Part shown: one piece after another, positions 33,614-48,300 of the stretch
Numbering within the stretch: the stretch's first letter is position 1
How the letters are laid out: every line of letters starts with the position of its first letter
Assembly: GCA_029204225.1 (NCBI GenBank)
Contig: CM055113.1
Location: 8,530,352 to 8,594,351, forward strand
Source of the DNA: Diphasiastrum complanatum
Lineage: Eukaryota; Streptophyta; Lycopodiopsida; Lycopodiales; Lycopodiaceae
Direction: 5' to 3'
DNA: 64,000 bases
The notes under the pieces: model-generated
What the model was told of the DNA's origin: nothing
The model's input: the letters and a program-made list of their open reading frames with translations, nothing else
Database searches by the model: none
Made by a program: the position numbers and the translations under genes

Positions 33614-36600
33614 CTGCATGTGTCGGTAACACCTTTGGCACAGATTTCAAGTTTTTCTATATTACATCAGAGTCAATTTGGTCAGGATGATAACAGAAGA
33701 AAATGAAACACAATGACAAACACTCAATGCAATACAAAATGAATGAATGACCTTCCATCTCAATGCCATGTCCATGTATATCACTGCTCGTTAGATGTGG
33801 AAGCAATTGCCTGGAAAGTAGAAAGTAATCTATGCGCATGCGCTTGCCGTGGTATCTGCAGGAAGCCAAAGTCATAGTATAGACTATCTTGCAATTGATA
33901 AACAAGTTGACATAAAATAGCATCCATTACAAAGATAGCACACCTTGAAGAAAAACCATTTCCAGGCCTGCATAGGAGATTGCAAGTCTAAATATAGATC
34001 CCTTACATTATGCCATAAACTAGCATAACTGAATTGCTAATTTTAAATACAGTATAGGCATTCAGAGATTGAAAATCAGATGTAACTTAATTGGTACAAT
34101 CAGAAACAGAAAAGAATTGGTTTTTGCAGGAAAAACACATCTTCTCTATTTGGTCGCTGGCAAAGCAAAAGCATTCACGAATGAGCAAGGCAGGCATCAT
34201 TCTTTCACTGTGTGCTGCATCTTCGCTTATTGGCACTGCCGAAGCCATTTGGGCTGGGCAATGGGCGCTTGCCATTTGGCGGGTGCCCCTTGGTTAAAAT
34301 TTGGGGGGCATACGGGGTCCCAGGTAGCGGGGGCGGGCAGGCGTCGCGGGCAGAGCTGGCAACTGGGTCCTGGAAGCTGCGCTGGGGCAGGTTCCGGGCA
34401 GCACTCACACAGACACATGAGGCTTTGTGCAAGCTCAGCTATATATTTGCACATTGAAAAAGAGTGCAGTGCTTATGGGATATATAAGGGAGTAAATATT
34501 TCATATGGCACTGGTGTTGATTATGTTGTAAAGAAGCTCATCAGACTAGAGTTTAAGATCTGCAATCAGATCACTTAAGATTTTGGCATTTCTCTAGTGG
34601 GATGAATCATCGGTATTTTGGCACAGTTCTGTGAGTGCATTGCAGGTCAGTGAGACACAAATTGCAAATTGTTTTCAATATGAAATTTCTGGTACTAAGA
34701 GCGCAAAGAACATTGTCAGCTCTGTTGGTCCGTGGTCATCCACAATGGCCATTGCTTTGAAGTTGTCAGCGAACAAGTTTATAAGTAGCATATTTGAGGG
34801 GTTGAAAGAGGCACTGCATGTGTAGAACAGCACCTTCACTTTATAGAAGAGCTGGAATCGATTAATTTCTGACCCAGTACTTGATGATGTCAGACTTTGC
34901 AAGCATGTTGCGCTAATGTCTACACTAATGTCTAGCAGCAGCCCCAGGCTCTTGTTTAACAGTTTATCACATAAATGGTTTGTGTATAAATCCACATGGG
35001 ATCCTGTGAGTGCTTAGACTAGGTGCAAATGCATACAAGCCTGTGTTAAGTTACTTAGGCTCTTACTGAAATAATATGAAGAGGAAGGATGTATGGAAAT
35101 AGAGGAAAATCATAACTGAAGCTCAACTTCAAAAGGACCACATCACAGAGAGATGTCCGAGAGTAGAGGACAATCAGAACTTAAGACCATGAGAGAACCT
35201 TCAAAAGGACCATTGTCATTACACTTTGCAAACATGCTGAGCTAATTAATAGTTCATCACATGAATAATTAGCGTATGCATCCAAGTGGCATGTCTTGGA
35301 GGTTTTGACAGCTTAGGCTGGGTGTCAACACATACACACCTCTGTTAAGTTCCTTGGGCTTTTATTGAAATAATATGTAACCCTGAACTTTGTTGAAATC
35401 ATACCCTTACTTCAATGTGACCTTTTGTTCTACAATGTGTGATGGCATTCCTTCTGTGCACTCTTCTTCGTTTCAACAAGTGACAAAGCTGGCCAACAGA
35501 GCTTGTTTTAATCAAAGCTTGTGACAGTGAAAACTCAGAGATTACAAAATCTTACTTCCCAACCGGATGGCCAGACCAGGTGAAACCACAGTCAAATTCT
35601 TGTTCTTTGTGTAGCCATCGATATGAATCCACCAAGTCTCCCCTGCCATGGCACACCATTGAGAAACATGTCACTATTGAATGGCCAAGACAGGTAACTA
35701 AGCAAACAGAAACCTGGGCTTCAGTTTGAATTTAAGGGCAGAACATAGTTCCAACTGCTTCCAATGAATTCTACTTCCTTTGCAGATTTTACAGATTTTA
35801 AATTGAAAACTCAATTCAATTCAAGCAGGAAGATTTAAATCATGATTCTTTAAATATATCTTTGAAAATAAAGATGCATAAATGGAATTTTAGACTACCC
35901 TTGGGTTCCAAATGCCAGCATCTTTGGCAGTTGGACCCACATAATTTAAAGGTCGGGCCTTTGTTCAAGGGTCAAGTGCACAGCGAAAAGGGAGTATCTT
36001 AATAGACCTCAGGTCCAATGCTTCAGAAATTCCAAGTTATGAACATTTAGTAATATTTAATCCATGGCTTGCTTTTACATATCCTTAACTATTCAGAAAT
36101 TGAAACAGATGAAATAATTCTCCCTACTTTTAGTACAAAGATGAAGGATATAGTACTTACAGTTTCAGTAATTTTGAAAAACGTTGCCTTTCAGCAGCTG
36201 TAAAACCTGGTTGTCCCAAGTCCTGCGACACACGTGATAAGAAAAAGGATCTCAGTGGAAAGCTGAAATCAGTGGGTTGATCGGGTAGTTCCAAACAGAT
36301 CCGGGGAATCTTGTATCGCCGATATGAAAACTTATTATTTCTAGCATAAGAAAAAGGTAACGCAGGATCTGAGTTTGGAAGCCAAATGACACTTTACAGG
36401 TCTATCTGAATTCAAGAGGTCAAAGCAGTTTGCAGGCATACATAGGATGCTGAAGCTACAAATTTGCTTCTAAGCTAAAACCTTTAGCGATTTCAAAATC
36501 CAGTTAAACAGAAAAAATCATAAAGCCTTCTAATTGTTGAGTTTGACTGTTTCGCCCGATTCAGAATCCGACCCTTTTGATTTGACTCAGAAATAGTTAG

Positions 36601-38161
36601 CAGGAACAAAAGTCTTTTTTTTTTTGCATTTGAATTATATAAGCAGTTTGTAATACAAGCCTTGTTCTCTCTCCTTTCTTCTCTCAGAATGTATTGAAAT
36701 ACATTGCTGCATGCACTAATCTTTCACATGCTATCAGAACATGTTATGATTAACAACTACTTAATCTGGAATGCCACAGCCCTCCCCGTCCTTGTGTGTG
36801 GAAGCCCAATGCTGCCCATCGCTTAAGTACCTTGTTGAAAAACGTGAAAGCAGAGATTTGAGGCCACAGAATCCCTGTGCAATCAACAATTTTCTGAGGA
36901 TAGGAAGGCTGTGTGAATTTTGCAAAGGATTTTAATTATGAAAGAAAGAGAAGGCTAATGATTCTTTAGTGAGAATGAAGATCCCTTGTGAAAGGATTAA
37001 TGCTAAAGTGGAGGGTCCAGTCCTCAAAGTGAGAGGTCTCTTGCATTCTGGCTATCGAAAAAATTATGTGTACTTAAATTTGTTCGCTAAACTGAAAATT
37101 TGCAGAATTACTGTGTGAGGAAGGGGTCCAACCCTTGAACTAAAACTTCATCAAGTATTGTGATTAAGCCCTTATTCGAGTCTTATACCCCAAATTGTGA
37201 ATCTATTTATTTAAAGACTAGTTTGCACTCCATTAGTGGTCATACTTTCATGTAACTTTGTAATTTGTGAGCAGCACCATTGTAAATATTTATCGAAGTC
37301 AATGCCCTTTCTTGATCTTTGTGACAACCCATCAATTATCAGGGTGTTCTTAAGGATGAATGACATAATAGATATTGTTAGCTGTCATTCAAGTTTCATT
37401 CAGCCCACTTTTAAGAAATTTTTTGATTGCTGGTTTCTTTTTAAACACCACATTAACAAGTTCAATGGTTACATTCATTACACCCGGTAAGTCAAGATAA
37501 GACTTGTTTTGATCAAGAAAAATCTATGGAGAATTGTATATGGGTCTAAAACTTCACAAGTTGATCCAGATGTGAAATGCATGACAAAAAGATTGTCGTT
37601 TACATTGGTCTTAGCTTGGCTGATTCCAAAAAATAAATCACGTGGACCTCACCAATCTTCAATTAAGAGTCACTAGGTCCCAAATCATGATGTACGATGT
37701 GGCTTCAATGCCCAAAACATAAATTGTCCAGATTTCAATGCCCCAACATTAAGTGAGATAACATTACATCGATGCACAAAATGTTGACTCTCCATCGAGG
37801 CTTAGATGTACATAAGCTAATTTCAAAATATTGCACTACATGGAATCTAATTTCACTTATGGACTATCTTTTGGTCTAATCGATTGTTGAGTGCTCTGCA
37901 AAGTTGCAGCCCACGACCCAGAACGCGTTTCGGATAGCATTCCGGATCGTGTTCCTGGATTTCCCATTAGGGGTTCCCGGAACGCTTTTTTTTTTTTGAA
38001 ATTTTTTTAATGCCAATATGGGTATCAAATGGAAAGGTTTTTCAAGAGCAGTTCATTTATCAAGTTTGCCATCATTTTCAAGACCATTGTTGTCCATTTT
38101 CAAAGCATTGAGTGATTTTCTACCATTAAGTTATTTTCCACCATTATATCATTTTCTACAG

Positions 38162-38225
<64 letters not shown>

Positions 38226-40661
38226 GAAGTTTGTAGAAATTAGAATGTGATAATCACCTACTGAAGTAGACCCTACATAAAAAAATTTGAAATTTCTAAC
38301 GCGTTCCGGGACAGCGTTTCTAGTCCCGGAACGCTCGCGATCCGGAACGCACGATCCAGAACGAGATCCTTTCGGATCGCAATCCGCTGCAACTAAGGTG
38401 CTCTGTAAGGCTAATGTTTAGACATTAGGCTGAAATAGCCCGCTAATGTTGAGATCAAATTCATTCTGTTACCCAACAAGTGTTGGAGAGATGAGCCTCA
38501 GTAGATAGGCCATCTCATTAACACTAGCTAATAATAGGTTGAATGCTCCTCCCAACCTTGGAGCACTATTTCAAGGCACTACCTCCTATTTCATTATCTG
38601 GTTGCCTAGTCCTATCAAGGTTGATCAAGCCTTGAATAATTTCTAGGATATCTAACCCTTCTATATGAGTGTGGCCTGATATCGGTCACCCTTGTGCCCC
38701 AATATGGTAAAATGACTCGTTCTGTCACACAATAACTTGTCGGCTAGCTTTTTTGTCACTCCTGAACTGATTCTAGCACTGGTGGCTAGGTCCACAATAA
38801 TGACTCTAGATCCCTCATCTCTAACTTGTCAAATGTTCTCAACTAGTTGTTACTTGCAAGACACCTAACCTTGCTTGGCTTGATACCTAGCGACTATTAT
38901 AAGCCATTATCATCGCTTATGATCAACTAGTCCTCTAGCAGTTATTAGTTCAAGGTCACGTTAGGACAACATTGAGCCTAACAACAATCTTGGGCTTTGC
39001 CACTACTATTACTACTTTGGGGAAGGATCCCCAACTCAAATAAGTTTTACCCAACCTTTGATTGGATGAGCACATAAAATTCAATTTGCAAGCTTTATAA
39101 ACTTTGTATAATCTGTAAGAAAAAAAGATCAGCATCACATCACATTCATGCACATCAAAGAGGGACCAAGATGCCCCACCGTTGGAGAACCTTTATTGAG
39201 TTCAACCAACCATTGATTGTGCGAAAGTCACATCCACTATAAAATGCTTTAGCCAAGTCACTTTGCTCAAGTCAAGAACTATGCACAAAGTATAATATCT
39301 AACTTCAAGATACAAGTACTCTTCATCTTTCTTGTAGGAAGACAGGTGTCAACGCTGAATGTAAGTTGTTATTCATGTACAAAATAAGCTCACCAACTTG
39401 ACAGCATGCAATACCAACGACATTATATAGTCCAATCTTCCCTACTACGTATTGCTTATAGCGATAGGCTAAAACATAACCTTAACTATATCAGGGCTTC
39501 TGCCATTCTGATCAATATAATGGTATTGGTCCTTATCTTTATATTCAATCATTCATTAAGTATTGAAATCTAGCTGTATTAAATAGATTGCATATAGCAA
39601 ACTAGGAGTAGCTTGGATTTGTACATAAGTATAGGGGCAAATTCATCCCATACAAATACTTGTACCTGTTGTAAAAGTTGCATGACTCATTATTGGCAAA
39701 CTGCACAATTCGGCAAAGAGCAATTGAAACTGAAAATAATTGACCCATTACAATTTTTACATATAGTCCCACTCAACTACTTTAGAAAAAACAAAGCACA
39801 ATATGCCTATAAGGCCATAATTAAAAAATCAGGGAAAAATAAATATATATATAGAAAACAACTTAACAAGACTACCCTCTTGCACAAATTAAAATTTTCT
39901 AAAAAGCCAGTACATGCCACCATCCCACCACACAAAACCGTGCAAGTTAGCACAATGAGGAAGACAGGTGTCAACGCTGAATGTCAGTTGTTATCCATGT
40001 ACAAAATAAGCTCACCAACTTGACAACATGCAATACCAATGACATTATATAGTCCAATCTTCCCTACTAAGTATTGCTTATAGCGATAGGCCAAAACATA
40101 ACCTTACCGTATCAGGGCTTCTGCCATTCTGATCAGTATAATGGTATTGGCCCTTATCTTTATATTCAATCATTCATTAAGTATTGAGATCTGGCTGTAT
40201 TAAATAGATTGCATATAGCAAACTAGGAGTAGCTTGGATTTGTACATAAGTATAGGGGCAAATCCATCCCATACAAATACTTGTACCTGTTGTAAAAGTT
40301 GCATGACTCATTATTGGCAAACTGCACAATTCGGCAAAGAGCAACTGAAACTGAAAATAATTGACCCATTACAATTTTTACATGTAGTCCCACTCAACTG
40401 CTTTAGAAAAAACAAAGCACAATATGCCTGTAAGGCCATAATTTAAGAAGCGGGGAAAAAATATATAGAAAACAACTTAACAAGACTACCCTCCCCCACA
40501 AATTAGAATTTCCTAAAAAGCCCCCCCCCCCCCACACAAACTCTTCGCTCTCAATGTACTTGGGTTCGCGCTGTTTGAGCCTCGAGCACTCTACCAATTG
40601 CATCAGGCCCTTCCTGTTCTCCAGCAAGCAGAAGACAGGGCCGAGAGGAGAAGAGGAGAGT

Positions 40662-40712
<51 letters not shown>

Positions 40713-42338
40713 AGAAGAAAGCTTTATTAATGTCTTTTCCATGCCAAAAGGCATATAAGACTAATGAAGTACATGTCATGTATGTGGTAACCATGGGAGC
40801 GTATAAAAAACGTCTCCAAACCGTAATAAAGAAAAACATCGAGTTCGAGAGAGAGAGCCTACTGATTGGATATCTTGTCTAGACGTCAACTCGCGCTCCG
40901 ATCCCACTCCAAGGCTGTGTATTTGCATGCAACAGATCTTCCAATTCCCTCTCTTCCAAGCAATTACCATGAAGGGCATAACTTCTTCCATTAACAAACA
41001 TACAGTGAATAGAATGAAAATAGCAAGGCGCTTTTCCCCTTCACGGCCATCCTACCTTGCATTTCATCCTCTATCTTCTTCTTACTACTCATCTAAATAG
41101 TTTTGGAAGAAGGTTTTTTCATTGTTTTTCACAAATATTCATCTTTCCTTTTTGCATTCCCGTAGAGGAGGCAAAAAGTAGTATGGTTCTGCAGTATCAC
41201 CACATTCCTCTCTAGATGTCGGCAGAGATTGGATCAGGTTTCAGGAGTTGAGTTAGAAGACGAGACAGTTATCCCAGTCGTTCATAGACATCAGGACAGA
41301 CGACAATGTATCAGTCAGAGATGGGACACCAATCAGACACATACTCAGAGACTTGGAAACATAGAGCAGATCATCAACGGTTTCGACCACCATCTAGACA
41401 GGGACAACATCACCAATGGCATCCAGTACATCCAATCTTAGAAGCCCGTTCCGAGGAAAAAGGGTTGGAACGTTCCGTACGTTTCGGAACGTGCTGGGTC
41501 GGAACGTTTTTTTTTCTTGAATATAAAAAAAATCGGTATTAAGGCACCTGCTGTCAGCATCTTCTTTTCGAGGGACGCATCTTGATTTGCGAGAATGCGT
41601 AGAGTTTCTGTGAGAATCTTGTTGTATCTGTGTATCTAATCAAAATCATTCCTGAATCTTCCTGAAAACCATCGCGCATATCTATCCCTGAACCATCGCG
41701 CATATCTATTCCTGAATCTTCCTGAAAACCATCGCGCATATCTATCCCTGAACCATCGCACATATCTATTCCTGAATCTTCCTGAAACGAGAATTCTTCC
41801 TGAAAACCATCGCGCAAATCTGTCCCTTGAAGGTTGTCAAGATCATCCTGAAAACCATATGTCAGGTGATGGCATAGTGTGCAAATCATCGCGCATATTT
41901 GGATGGTTGTCAATCAATCGGATCCAGCGTAATGTTTTATAGGTTGAAGTCTACTCGGTATTGCTTTTTTTTGTTTGTTAAAAAAATATGTTTTTTTTTT
42001 AAATTTTGGCCAGGTTCCGGAACGGAATGCGTTCTGGAACGTGTGTTCCGGAGGGCAACTAAGCATCCAATGCAGACCACTGCCATTACTTCCTGAGAGT
42101 GTTGACAAATTGACAGTTTTACAAGAGAGCGTTTACTTGAGCTTTCCATAATCTAGTTTTAGAATGCCATTGTATTAACCTTTTTGGGTATCTTTAGATT
42201 GAGTTTCAGTTTAGAGTTTTATTTAGTTCATTGTTTGTTTAGTACGGAGACGTTTTCATACACTGCCGAGTGATTTACATACTTGAATGTACCCTTTTGT
42301 CTTACATACCTTCGGGTACAAACGAGACATTGATAAAG

Positions 42339-42382
<44 letters not shown>

Positions 42383-45300
42383 GGCAAATTCAGCCTTCTT
42401 TCCTTGCCAAAAAACTGCCTCCAGATGCAGGTAGGGGCTGGTTTACTCCTCACACAAAAGAAAAAACCTGTTAAAGGGCTGTCTGAGTTCTTAAACGGGG
42501 ATGTCAAACCTTCAGCAATCCCTTAATTCAAGAAAGGAAGAAATTCTAGCACATTGGTAGAGAGGAACGACTGTTCGTCCACACTTCAACAAAGGCTTCT
42601 CTCCATGCATCCATACACAAAATCCAGTAAGCAAAGAAATGTTTTGTCCTTCTATTTTCTAAAAATTCCACTTCTCTGATCTACACGAATAAGTTGATCC
42701 CTTTCCACTATCCCAGAAAAGAGAATCCTAGTACATGTTAGATCATAGTGGTGTTAGCCATAGCTCTTTGTAACAGGGAAGACTGTTGGAAATTTTTTTT
42801 TAAAATGCAGGGTGAACATTCTCAGCCCTTGGATCTTACGTGAAGGAAAAACTTGAGAGTATCCTTTCGGCCTCCTATTGCTTTGTGGAAAAGGAATCAG
42901 CCAACATAGAATGTAGTGGTGCATCCTCGTTTTTCAAAAAGGCTGCAGCCATTTTTCACTGCTTGTTGAAGGCCATGAAACAGATATCTGCGTCTGCAAA
43001 CCATGCAACGTTGATGATATTACTGAGTCAACATGCATATGTGTACTAGAGCTACTTTCCATATGTCAGTGCCAATTTCAAGCAAGATGAATGCCTAGTC
43101 TTTGCAATTGAAAGGTCTAGAGTTCCACAGCCGTGGTTTTTCTTTGCATGGAATAAAAAATGAGATGGAATGACTGAGTTCAGTTTCTGAATCACTCACT
43201 AGGTCAAAGTGAAGAGAACTTCACAGCTGCGCTCTACAATTGTTCTGTTGTTAGTCATGGTTGAATACTCTGCACATTGTGAGTGCCAATGGACATGCTT
43301 GATTTGGCTTAGACCAGGGACCCAGGAACTCGGGTCTTTGGTTTTGATGTATTTGATCTTTTAAATTGGTTACCATGGGTCCTTAGTAGTAGGCAGGATG
43401 CAAGAAGTTTTTGAGACAATTTCAAGGAAGAAGAAACCTCCAATACTTTGTGGCATTTTAGTAGACTTTTCCCTCACACCTTTGCAAGTTCATTCTCAAG
43501 GTGTTCATTATAGGTAAAACCATTTTGTTACAAACCTGATCAATATAAGTTTGTCACTTTACACAATTGCTGAATTCCTCCTTGTCCTCAATTTTTGTTC
43601 ATGTTTTTTAGTACTTGGTTTGTAAAACCAGCATGACTTGGTAGGCTGATACTATGTCGAAACTTAAAATAATAATTTCAGAAAAAAATTCAAGCCTTTA
43701 GCAAATCAGCTTGCTTTTGCTAGCTCTTTCAGACACCATACTTAGTACCCTGGACCATTATAGTTCGTAATCTTTTACTACCTTGGTCAAACACAGCATA
43801 TACCACATCAATCAGACACTTCTTTGTCTGAGAAAAACTATGTCCATGCAGTTCTTATCATTGCTATACTCGCTTTCAACTGAAAAAACAATGTGCAGAT
43901 GTCACTAATTTTTCCCATGTTAGAGACAATAACAGCAAGTACTAACCTCTGAATTTGGAGGCATGTAGCCAGGGAGTCTTGCATTCTGAAAAAACTGTGG
44001 ATGACTTACATCGATCTCCTCATGACTGCAAATTGCCATAACTACAAATCATAAAAGTATACTCACCATGTAAAGGAAAACAAAATTATGTAAGGCGGAT
44101 GGGTATGCTCAATATGGCTACAACCCAGATTATTCAAACTGAAACAAAAGTGACAAGGGATGTGATCAACCTTTACAATTATCAATATGGACAATCTGTG
44201 AGATAAATGACAAAACCTATTAGAGAAAAATTAGATTCCGCTAGCTGAAATTCATCAAGGAGTTGTCATTCTGCAGTCACAATAGTCACAGAATTACTAC
44301 TTGGTACATATACTTGCCAAATCTACAAATAACTAAGGCAAAATGATGAAGTGGATATCCATATGCTCTGAATGAAAATGGATACAACATAACGTTTTCC
44401 ACAGATGAAAGTGATTGACAGAAATACTTGTCATTGTCAAAAGAATGCCCACAATAAAGCCTTGCCCCACTAAGGAAAAATGAAGCTTTTGGAGGTAAAG
44501 AAATTCTGCTTCTAAAGATCAATTAAGATTCTATTGCCCTTTGAGTTGCCAATTCAATCTTTTTGGTTGTTTTCTAGTTGGCTATTATGGTGTCATTTTG
44601 TTACTGTGTCTGGAAAGGTTGATTGGTTGTCTTTGCTTATGGCAATTGTTATGAACTCAATCACAAATTTTGCATCACAGAACAATTTCCTACAAAGAAC
44701 AATGTATAAGCATCAATTACTATCAATAGCTGGTCCACTACAATGAAGAGCTGATGAGTCTCCAACAAAGAACCTGAGAGTATCAAAACATAAGCTAGCC
44801 TCTAACCTTACCTTAAAGGGAACCTGAATGAGGTTAGGGAACTACTCGAGTTAAGCTTGGGATAACTTTATGGCATGCATGCAAAACTGTGACTAAATAG
44901 TAAAACTGGAGTTAACTGTTATTGGACTACTAATTGTGGACATAATGTGTGAAATAGTGTTTCCACTCGGTTCAGAATCGACCTTTTCAGAATCGTAAGA
45001 ATTGGCATGAATCGTGGTTCCGAACCCGGCCCCTCCCGAAAAGAATCGGAAAGAATCGGCAAATTATTTTTTTGCATTTTTTGTTTATGTAATGCTAGAA
45101 AACATGTCAAGTGATATCTATAATGTCTAAAATGTCTCGAAAAACTTTTAAAAATGAGATTGCTAAATACATGCATTTGAAAGTTCGCTATTGCTTGTAA
45201 AATGCTGAAGCCTGAAAGCTGAAACTAAATTAGTGTTCATTGTTCATAGAATCATGATACTCCCATCAATGGTTAGAATCATGATACTCCCATCAATGAT

Positions 45301-48300
45301 CACACATCAGTAGCCTACAGGTAGTAATTACTAAGTTGTAAGCAGTGAGCAATTATTAGTAAGCTAAGTACATTGGATAAACATTTGAACTTTGAATCAA
45401 AATTTAAAAGTTACAACTTAGATTGAAATCGTGCGAACAATGAAGTTATGAACTATATAGTGAAAATCGAATAGCTGGTATCAGACTATACACATGTCAC
45501 AAATAATACATATGATATCAAAATGAGCTGAATAGTTAATGGCAAATACTGAATCCAAAGTCATGACTCATGAGAAAGAGGCGCTAAAAGAGAGAAAAAT
45601 GGAATCACGATTGAACCAGGCCCGGGCTGTCCGAAAAAATTTCCGGTCCCGATTCTTTTCTTATTCGAATCGGACCTGACGATTCTTTGACGAATCGCGA
45701 TTTGTGAGCCAACAAATCGCGATTCGTGGAAACACTAGGGTGAAAGTGACTGCCACTTGGAAGCCAATGGCTACGGCTATATGTGCTGGGTTGGCATTCT
45801 ATTGCTACTCATTCTAGTCATGGACAGGATTGTGAGCACTTTAGATCATCTAGTGGTTGAGGAGGAAATTTCATAAGATGTTCAAGCTACAATGGTATAA
45901 GATGTCATAGCTATTGTCTAGGGATAGATATAGGCTCTCACAACTTGAGGGTGAGCTTAAATAAGCTCTATGCATGGAGGTTATGTCAATGTCCACTTTA
46001 CTAGTGTTGCTTAGACTGACCTATTCTGGGTTAGAACTTAGGATGTAGGGAGTATTAAAGTAGTGTCAGATCCTCATGTTGCCTGCATGCAGGAGATCAG
46101 GAGCAACAGAAGGTGTTTCACCATTAATGATGAGTGTTTGTGGAAAGAACGTGTGAAACTTGGGAAGGAAAGAAGCATACGATCAACGATGTCATGCCCA
46201 CAGCCTTACAAGCATGTTTCCAACATTTCAATCCATCCAAGCTTTATATAAGCTGCAAATCTTACATCTACTTCCCTGACAACTTTCCGAAGAACAATTA
46301 CAGAAACTAGAAGTGCTACTGCTGAATTTACCAACAAGCTTTGCTTCATGACATACATAAACCATTTTTCCTTTGTTCATGCTAGAAACTACTTGCTTAA
46401 AAACATCCGAACAAAAAAGCACGACATAAGCTATATAAAACATAATCACTTATTAATTGCAAATTAACAACAAACTTGTATATTTGCTAAGTGATTATAA
46501 GAAAAAACCAGCATCTGACCTTTAATACTAAAGCAAAAAAATTTCAGTTGCTTTGCCAATAGAGCACACAAGAACTTCAGCTTTTTGAAAGCTAAAAATT
46601 TTCACCATTAAAAAAGCTACAAATTACCTATCGGCAAAAGTACTTGTAAAAGACTTAATAAGAGTGAATCAGAATTCCTATCAAACTCACTTCTCAAAAC
46701 AAACAAACTGATTGCAATCCTGGTAGTGCACAAATTAGATGAGAGTGTCAAAAACTCAAGCTTCTAATTGTCTCAGCTCCTGTATTGAGAATAGCAGATC
46801 CAGATATTCCGTTCGTCATTAATACTAACGTTTGTGATACGGCTATTAAAGTTGTTCTCTTATAGGAGGGCCAACCCATTGCTTTTGAAACCAAAAGTTA
46901 ACCGATGCGCAAGTCAAGTATACAACGCAAGAAAATGAGCTTTATGTGATCCATGCATTGAAATCATGGAGGCTGAAGGTGAGGTAATCATTGAACCTTC
47001 AAGATTTATCGTAAATAATTTCCAATAGCTAGGAACTAGCTCAAGTCAAGCCTCTTGATGACACCCAAATATTTGCAAAACATGTCCATTATTACCGTAG
47101 AGCATAGTTGCATGACGATTCTAGAAACGCAGTCAGAAACTGCGCATTTCTGATTTGGGCCAGCGTTTTCCAAAAACGTTTTTTCGTTTTTTTTGTGGGC
47201 AATATGGGTATCATATTAAAGCATTAATCAAGGCCAGTACATTTATGTAGGTTGCCAAATGTTTCAGTTACAATGTGGTCCATTTAGGTGCATCAATCCC
47301 TGTTGGCTTCTGTCATGGGGTTCAAATTTTTTGATATCTGTTTTTTTTTTGGGTCAGCGATTCTGTTCCCAGAAACACGTTTCTGGTTTTGGCCCAGAAA
47401 CGCGACTCTGGGCAACTATGCCATAGAGACATAAGTATTTGTCACACAACATAATCCAAGAAGTAGGAAGGGATATATTCCTACAACAACTCAATCATGA
47501 AAACTGAGGACAATCATGTCAAAATGCAGAGCAAGAATATAAATTGAGACATTCACCTCATCAAAAGTTAACATAGGCTACAATTGTAGATAGCAATGTT
47601 TCACTGAAACGCGTTTCCTTCAATGAAACTCCATTTCAAAAAATGCTTTTCAAACAAACCTTTCGAAATGGATTTTAAAATTAGAAACAAAAAAAAAACC
47701 CTCCTAATGTGTGTGTGTGTGTGTGTGTTAAAGTTTGGCTTATAAAACTTTAGTTAGAACTCAATAGGGAATAGTAGAATTATGAATACCTTGTGCATGT
47801 GCATTGTGTGATGTACTTCAATGTCTCATTGAGTCCTCAGTCATCTAAGTGTGTTGATTACCAATTTTTATATTGTCAGTGCATAGAGCTATAATCATTG
47901 TCTAGAATCGTTGTCTAGACACTTAAACAACACTTGGTTTTCCTTTAACAAAAGGCTAGGAATAAAACCAATTAAAAAAACCCTAAAACGTCTCATCATT
48001 TCTTTCCCGTTTCAAACGCATTGCAAAAAGGCTTTTTCAAAAAGGTCCACGAAACATTGGTACATAGTACCAATCCAGCTAAATAGAAAAGTGGGAATTG
48101 CAGAGAAAGATTCCGCAAAAGAAAAATATTTCATTTGAGCTTGAGATCTAATGAAAACAATATGGACGAAAATTGTGAAGTTTTGAGTTTTGAATTATGC
48201 AAAGCCATGTAGTAGTAACTTGAGTGAGAAATCAGCAAGCAGCCTTGAACACATAGAAGGACACATGATAAGTAAATGTAGAACTTCTTTACAATATCAG

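Larger units (their letters stand above)
32510..33705. repeat. About 605-bp tandem duplication carrying the AP endonuclease last exon
   Basis: Two diverged direct copies, about 32510-33100 and 33111-33705. Each starts with a compound (GT)n(GA)n tract followed by about 500 bp that align throughout; equivalent bases are about 605 bp apart. The copy nearer the gene holds the usable terminal exon (33516-33613); the far copy holds a dead version (about 32911-33008). Confidence 0.88.

Noticed and set aside
34069-34578. 169-codon Gly/Ala-rich frame
   Set aside because: It crosses the GC-rich island in an AP endonuclease intron; other phases are open too and no family motif is seen.
39613-40446. Repeated Cys-rich frame in both 621-bp copies
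   Set aside because: The frame is repeated only because the DNA is duplicated; there is no splice or codon evidence and no family match I know.
41554-41913. 119-codon frame with repeated Asp-Met-Arg-Asp-Gly
   Set aside because: It is the 60-bp minisatellite inside MITE B read in one phase.
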